A stretch of DNA of 6,131 nucleotides, from contig LUZO01000389.1 of the NCBI GenBank assembly GCA_001603685.1, positions 1 through 6,131 on the forward strand, written 5' to 3'. Numbering within the stretch: the first letter of the stretch is position 1; each line of letters starts with the position of its first letter. Of this stretch, positions 3,926-6,131 are shown in pieces. Position numbers and translations under genes: made by a program. The notes beneath the pieces were generated by a model, which saw nothing but the letters and a program-made list of their open reading frames with translations, was not told where the DNA came from and ran no database searches. The DNA comes from Bacteroidales bacterium Bact_23. Lineage in GTDB: Bacteria; Bacteroidota; Bacteroidia; Bacteroidales; Lentimicrobiaceae.

Positions 3926-6131
3926 CTAGAGTTTTACGATTTTATGTGATTCATTTTTGCCATCCGCCATCTGAATATGTGCAATGTAAACACCGGGCTT
4001 TAGTGCTTGTGCATTGATTATCAACTGCCTTTTCGAAGGGCTGAACTCTTTTTTTATGACAACGCTCCCTGCGATATCCGTAATCGTAAGCATAATCTTA
4101 TCCTTCAACAACCTATCCTGTTCCGGTTTCAGTATGATTACCTCGGTGGCAGGATTGGGAAATAGGGTGAAAATTTCAGCATCTTTAAATGTATAAAGGT
4201 TGTTTATATTTAATATTCCACCGGTAGTTGTATTGATGATCAATCCTTTGCCGCCATAAGCATAGCCGTTGTCGTCGTCTGTAAACCAGGCTGTGTATAA
4301 CTCGGAAGTGGAGTTGGTATTCAGCGAAGACCAGGTGTTTCCGCCATCGGTGGTTTTCATAATATTGCTAAACTGACCCTCACCTACAACATAACCAATT
4401 AGGGGAGAAGTAAAGGTAATGTAATTGTAAGTTAACCAATCTGCATCGGTGTCGGCAAGCTGCCAGGTGATGCCGTTGTCGGACGATTTCATAATCTGAG
4501 TTCCGCAATTGACCACTATCGTCTCTTCATCGGGCAATGCAATTTCTTCGCTGATACTAAAGTCGTTCACTATGTGAGGCATCCAGTCTGCACCACCATT
4601 CGCCGACCTGTAAATTGCCGCTTTTCCGTTGAAAGCTCCGGTAATGATTATCTCATCTTTCGAACGGAAAGCTATTTTGTTGAACTTATTACTTGAATTG
4701 TAGGTTGGTGCAATATTTTCCCAGCTTACTCCACCGTCGGATGTTTTAAATATCTCATAAGTTCCGATAATGTACCCGTTATTTTCATCGAAAAAAGCGA
4801 AATCAGTACCTTTATCAGCAAACTGTATTCCGGTTGAGTGGTATGCCCAGGTATCGCCTCCATCAGTGGTTTTTGCTAAATCGATTGTTTCATGAAATGA
4901 TTCATTAACGACATAGCCTGTGGTTTCGCTGACAAAATGAAGATTCAGAAAGCCGTCACCACAATCAAAGATAATTGTAGACCAGGTGTTACCGGCATCG
5001 GTTGTTTTCATCAGGCTTTCCATGGCTACACCTCCGCCACTGCCGTTTACTATGGCATATCCTGTATTTATGACGGGGAATTGCACTTTGTAAATATCTC
5101 CTTCTCCGAAAAGATTTTTTGCATAAGCTTTCTCCCAGCTTTGACCACCATTTTCTGAGGTAAAGATCATGCCGTTTATACCGGCTGCGATTGCGTGCTG
5201 CTCTCCGGTGTATATCAGAGCATCAGCAGCATACCACGGTATGAAAGGCTGATCATTCGGAGTCCAGGTTTCACCGCCGTCGTTCGTAAGCAATATTTTA
5301 ATCATATAATCAAACGAATTACAAGCTGCCATTCCTCGTTGTTCATCGAAAAACGCAAACTTTCCGGTAAAAGCATCGCTATTATTCTGGCAAACCATTT
5401 TCCAGCTTGCACCTTTATCGGTTGTTTTATAAATATAGCTTTCGTAATTGGGATAGTTTGCCATATTGAAGACATATCCGGTTGAGTCGTTGGTAAATAC
5501 GCAATCATTAATCGAGTTGCCGGCAAGGCCTTCGAAAATCGTACCCCATGTCCAGGTAGTACCTCCGTCAGAAGTTATCAGCCCTTGCGAAGATGCATAA
5601 ATAAAGCCATTCCGGGAATCGCGAAAAACGATTTTCATTAGGTTTGCCGTTGTGCCGGTAGCGATGGCTGACCATGTTTCCCCACCATCAGTGGTTTTGA
5701 GGGCTACTCCATTTTCTCCACATACAAATCCTATGGAATCGTCAATGAATTTCATATGATGAAAGCCCTTATCCGGATCGGTGTATTTTTGATGCTTTAG
5801 CGCCCAGGTATTTCCGCCATCGGTAGTTTTCAGAATGGTTCCACCGCTTCCATGGATGAATCCTGTGGTTTCGCTGACAAAGCATATCCCTTTTACCGTA
5901 AACTGATTATTCATTCCTGCGGGGTTTAGCTTTATTTCCCAGTCGGCTCCTTGGTTGTCTGAGAACATTACGGTACTTCTTTCGCCAACGGCCACTAACC
6001 TGCCGGATCCTGGAATTATCGTCAGGTCGGTAATTGTGTTTTCCTGTGGAACAGGAGAGATACGAGTCCAGGGATTCTGTGCTGATGTTATGCTATGCAA
6101 TAGAATCAGAATAGCCGATAACCTTATAAAT
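3926..6131 (-). CDS. Secreted double seven-bladed Asp-box (Ycf48-like) propeller with T9SS sorting domain, 5' partial
   Basis: The reading frame enters from the right edge. The last 31 window bases encode FIRLSAILILL, continuing into HSITSAQ, which together look like a signal peptide cleaved near SA/Q; the true start lies beyond 6131. The TTG at 6100 sits inside this signal peptide and is not the start (residues here are numbered from it, 724 in total). Thirteen clear Asp-box motifs of the (T/S)xDxGxTW type occur near residues 47, 92, 136, 177, 226, 272, 315, 367, 411, 453, 499, 539 and 583, about 45 apart, plus a degenerate one near 624. That makes fourteen blades, best read as two seven-bladed propellers meeting in the longest interval (315-367). 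The Ycf48/BNR-like family is structural; substrate or partner is unknown. Residues 643-724 form a type A C-terminal sorting domain (LFPNP at 646-650, KPGVYI at 701-706), directing export by the type IX system and release or surface attachment. Confidence 0.88.
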   Translation of the reverse strand, partial: FIRLSAILILLHSITSAQNPWTRISPVPQENTITDLTIIPGSGRLVAVGERSTVMFSDNQGADWEIKLNPAGMNNQFTVKGICFVSETTGFIHGSGGTILKTTDGGNTWALKHQKYTDPDKGFHHMKFIDDSIGFVCGENGVALKTTDGGETWSAIATGTTANLMKIVFRDSRNGFIYASSQGLITSDGGTTWTWGTIFEGLAGNSINDCVFTNDSTGYVFNMANYPNYESYIYKTTDKGASWKMVCQNNSDAFTGKFAFFDEQRGMAACNSFDYMIKILLTNDGGETWTPNDQPFIPWYAADALIYTGEQHAIAAGINGMIFTSENGGQSWEKAYAKNLFGEGDIYKVQFPVINTGYAIVNGSGGGVAMESLMKTTDAGNTWSTIIFDCGDGFLNLHFVSETTGYVVNESFHETIDLAKTTDGGDTWAYHSTGIQFADKGTDFAFFDENNGYIIGTYEIFKTSDGGVSWENIAPTYNSSNKFNKIAFRSKDEIIITGAFNGKAAIYRSANGGADWMPHIVNDFSISEEIALPDEETIVVNCGTQIMKSSDNGITWQLADTDADWLTYNYITFTSPLIGYVVGEGQFSNIMKTTDGGNTWSSLNTNSTSELYTAWFTDDDNGYAYGGKGLIINTTTGGILNINNLYTFKDAEIFTLFPNPATEVIILKPEQDRLLKDKIMLTITDIAGSVVIKKEFSPSKRQLIINAQALKPGVYIAHIQMADGKNESHKIVKL
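3929..4174 (-). other. T9SS type A C-terminal sorting domain
   Basis: This segment encodes the final 82 residues of the propeller protein. It starts FTLFPNPATEVI, has the central DIAGSVV strand, then ALKPGVYIAHI, and ends in HKIVKL. These are the landmarks of the type A domain that the type IX secretion machinery recognises and that is usually cleaved off after outer-membrane passage. Its presence implies that the host encodes a complete type IX system elsewhere. Confidence 0.9.
4917..5881 (-). repeat. 20-bp exact repeat exactly seven blades apart in the propeller gene
   Basis: An identical 20-base stretch occurs at 4917-4936 and 5862-5881, offset by 945 bp, exactly 315 codons. Both copies encode FVSETTG (residues 74-80 and 389-395), in the second blade of each presumed propeller. 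Shorter near-identical stretches of about 30 bp also recur at most Asp boxes. The seven-blade offset suggests duplication of a whole propeller or gene conversion between its halves. Confidence 0.6.

Noticed and set aside
3688..4017. Plus-strand open frame of 109 residues
   Set aside because: It is antisense to the trmN6 5' half and the propeller 3' end, has no domain, and both opposing genes are well supported.
4937..5485. Plus-strand and alternate minus-strand small frames inside the propeller gene
   Set aside because: They are shadows of the long, motif-rich propeller reading frame, with no recognisable products.

Overview
The window looks like chromosomal DNA from a member of the Bacteroidota. 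Three things point there. The large minus-strand protein ends in a type IX secretion (T9SS) type A sorting domain. The short secreted repeat protein belongs to a family I know mainly from this phylum. Candidate promoters match the Bacteroidota -7 consensus TAnnTTTG rather than the E. coli form, and no gene start has a strong Shine-Dalgarno sequence. I cannot name a genus.

Layout. Positions 1-204 are a non-coding leader with a candidate promoter and several small inverted repeats. Positions 205-2727 (+ strand) hold three tightly packed genes, very likely one operon: a HlyD-like periplasmic adaptor, a VTC-domain (TTM-fold) polyphosphate polymerase-like protein, and a DUF4956 membrane protein. 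Positions 2771-6131 (- strand) hold, in transcription order from the right edge, a double seven-bladed Asp-box/Ycf48-like propeller with a T9SS tail, the tRNA methyltransferase TrmN6, and a small exported protein of six YDAD-type repeats matching the 7(1) septoil knot (DUF6150) family. The two blocks converge at about 2728-2770, where I see no convincing terminator.

How the genes may work together. The plus-strand operon is the most interesting part. VTC-domain proteins and DUF4956 proteins are a recurrent bacterial pair of unproven joint function. Here a membrane-anchored HlyD-like adaptor, with no pump beside it, is the first gene. I infer that the three could form an envelope complex that makes an anionic polymer, plausibly polyphosphate, at the cytoplasmic face and hands it across the membrane. 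This would be a split analogue of the eukaryotic VTC complex, which couples synthesis to translocation. The sequence shows the gene fusion-like packing and the family signatures; the export function is hypothesis.

The minus-strand genes look like ordinary neighbours rather than a system: one housekeeping tRNA-modification gene between two exported proteins. The propeller gene has no start in the window. Its reading frame runs through the right edge and includes most of a signal peptide.
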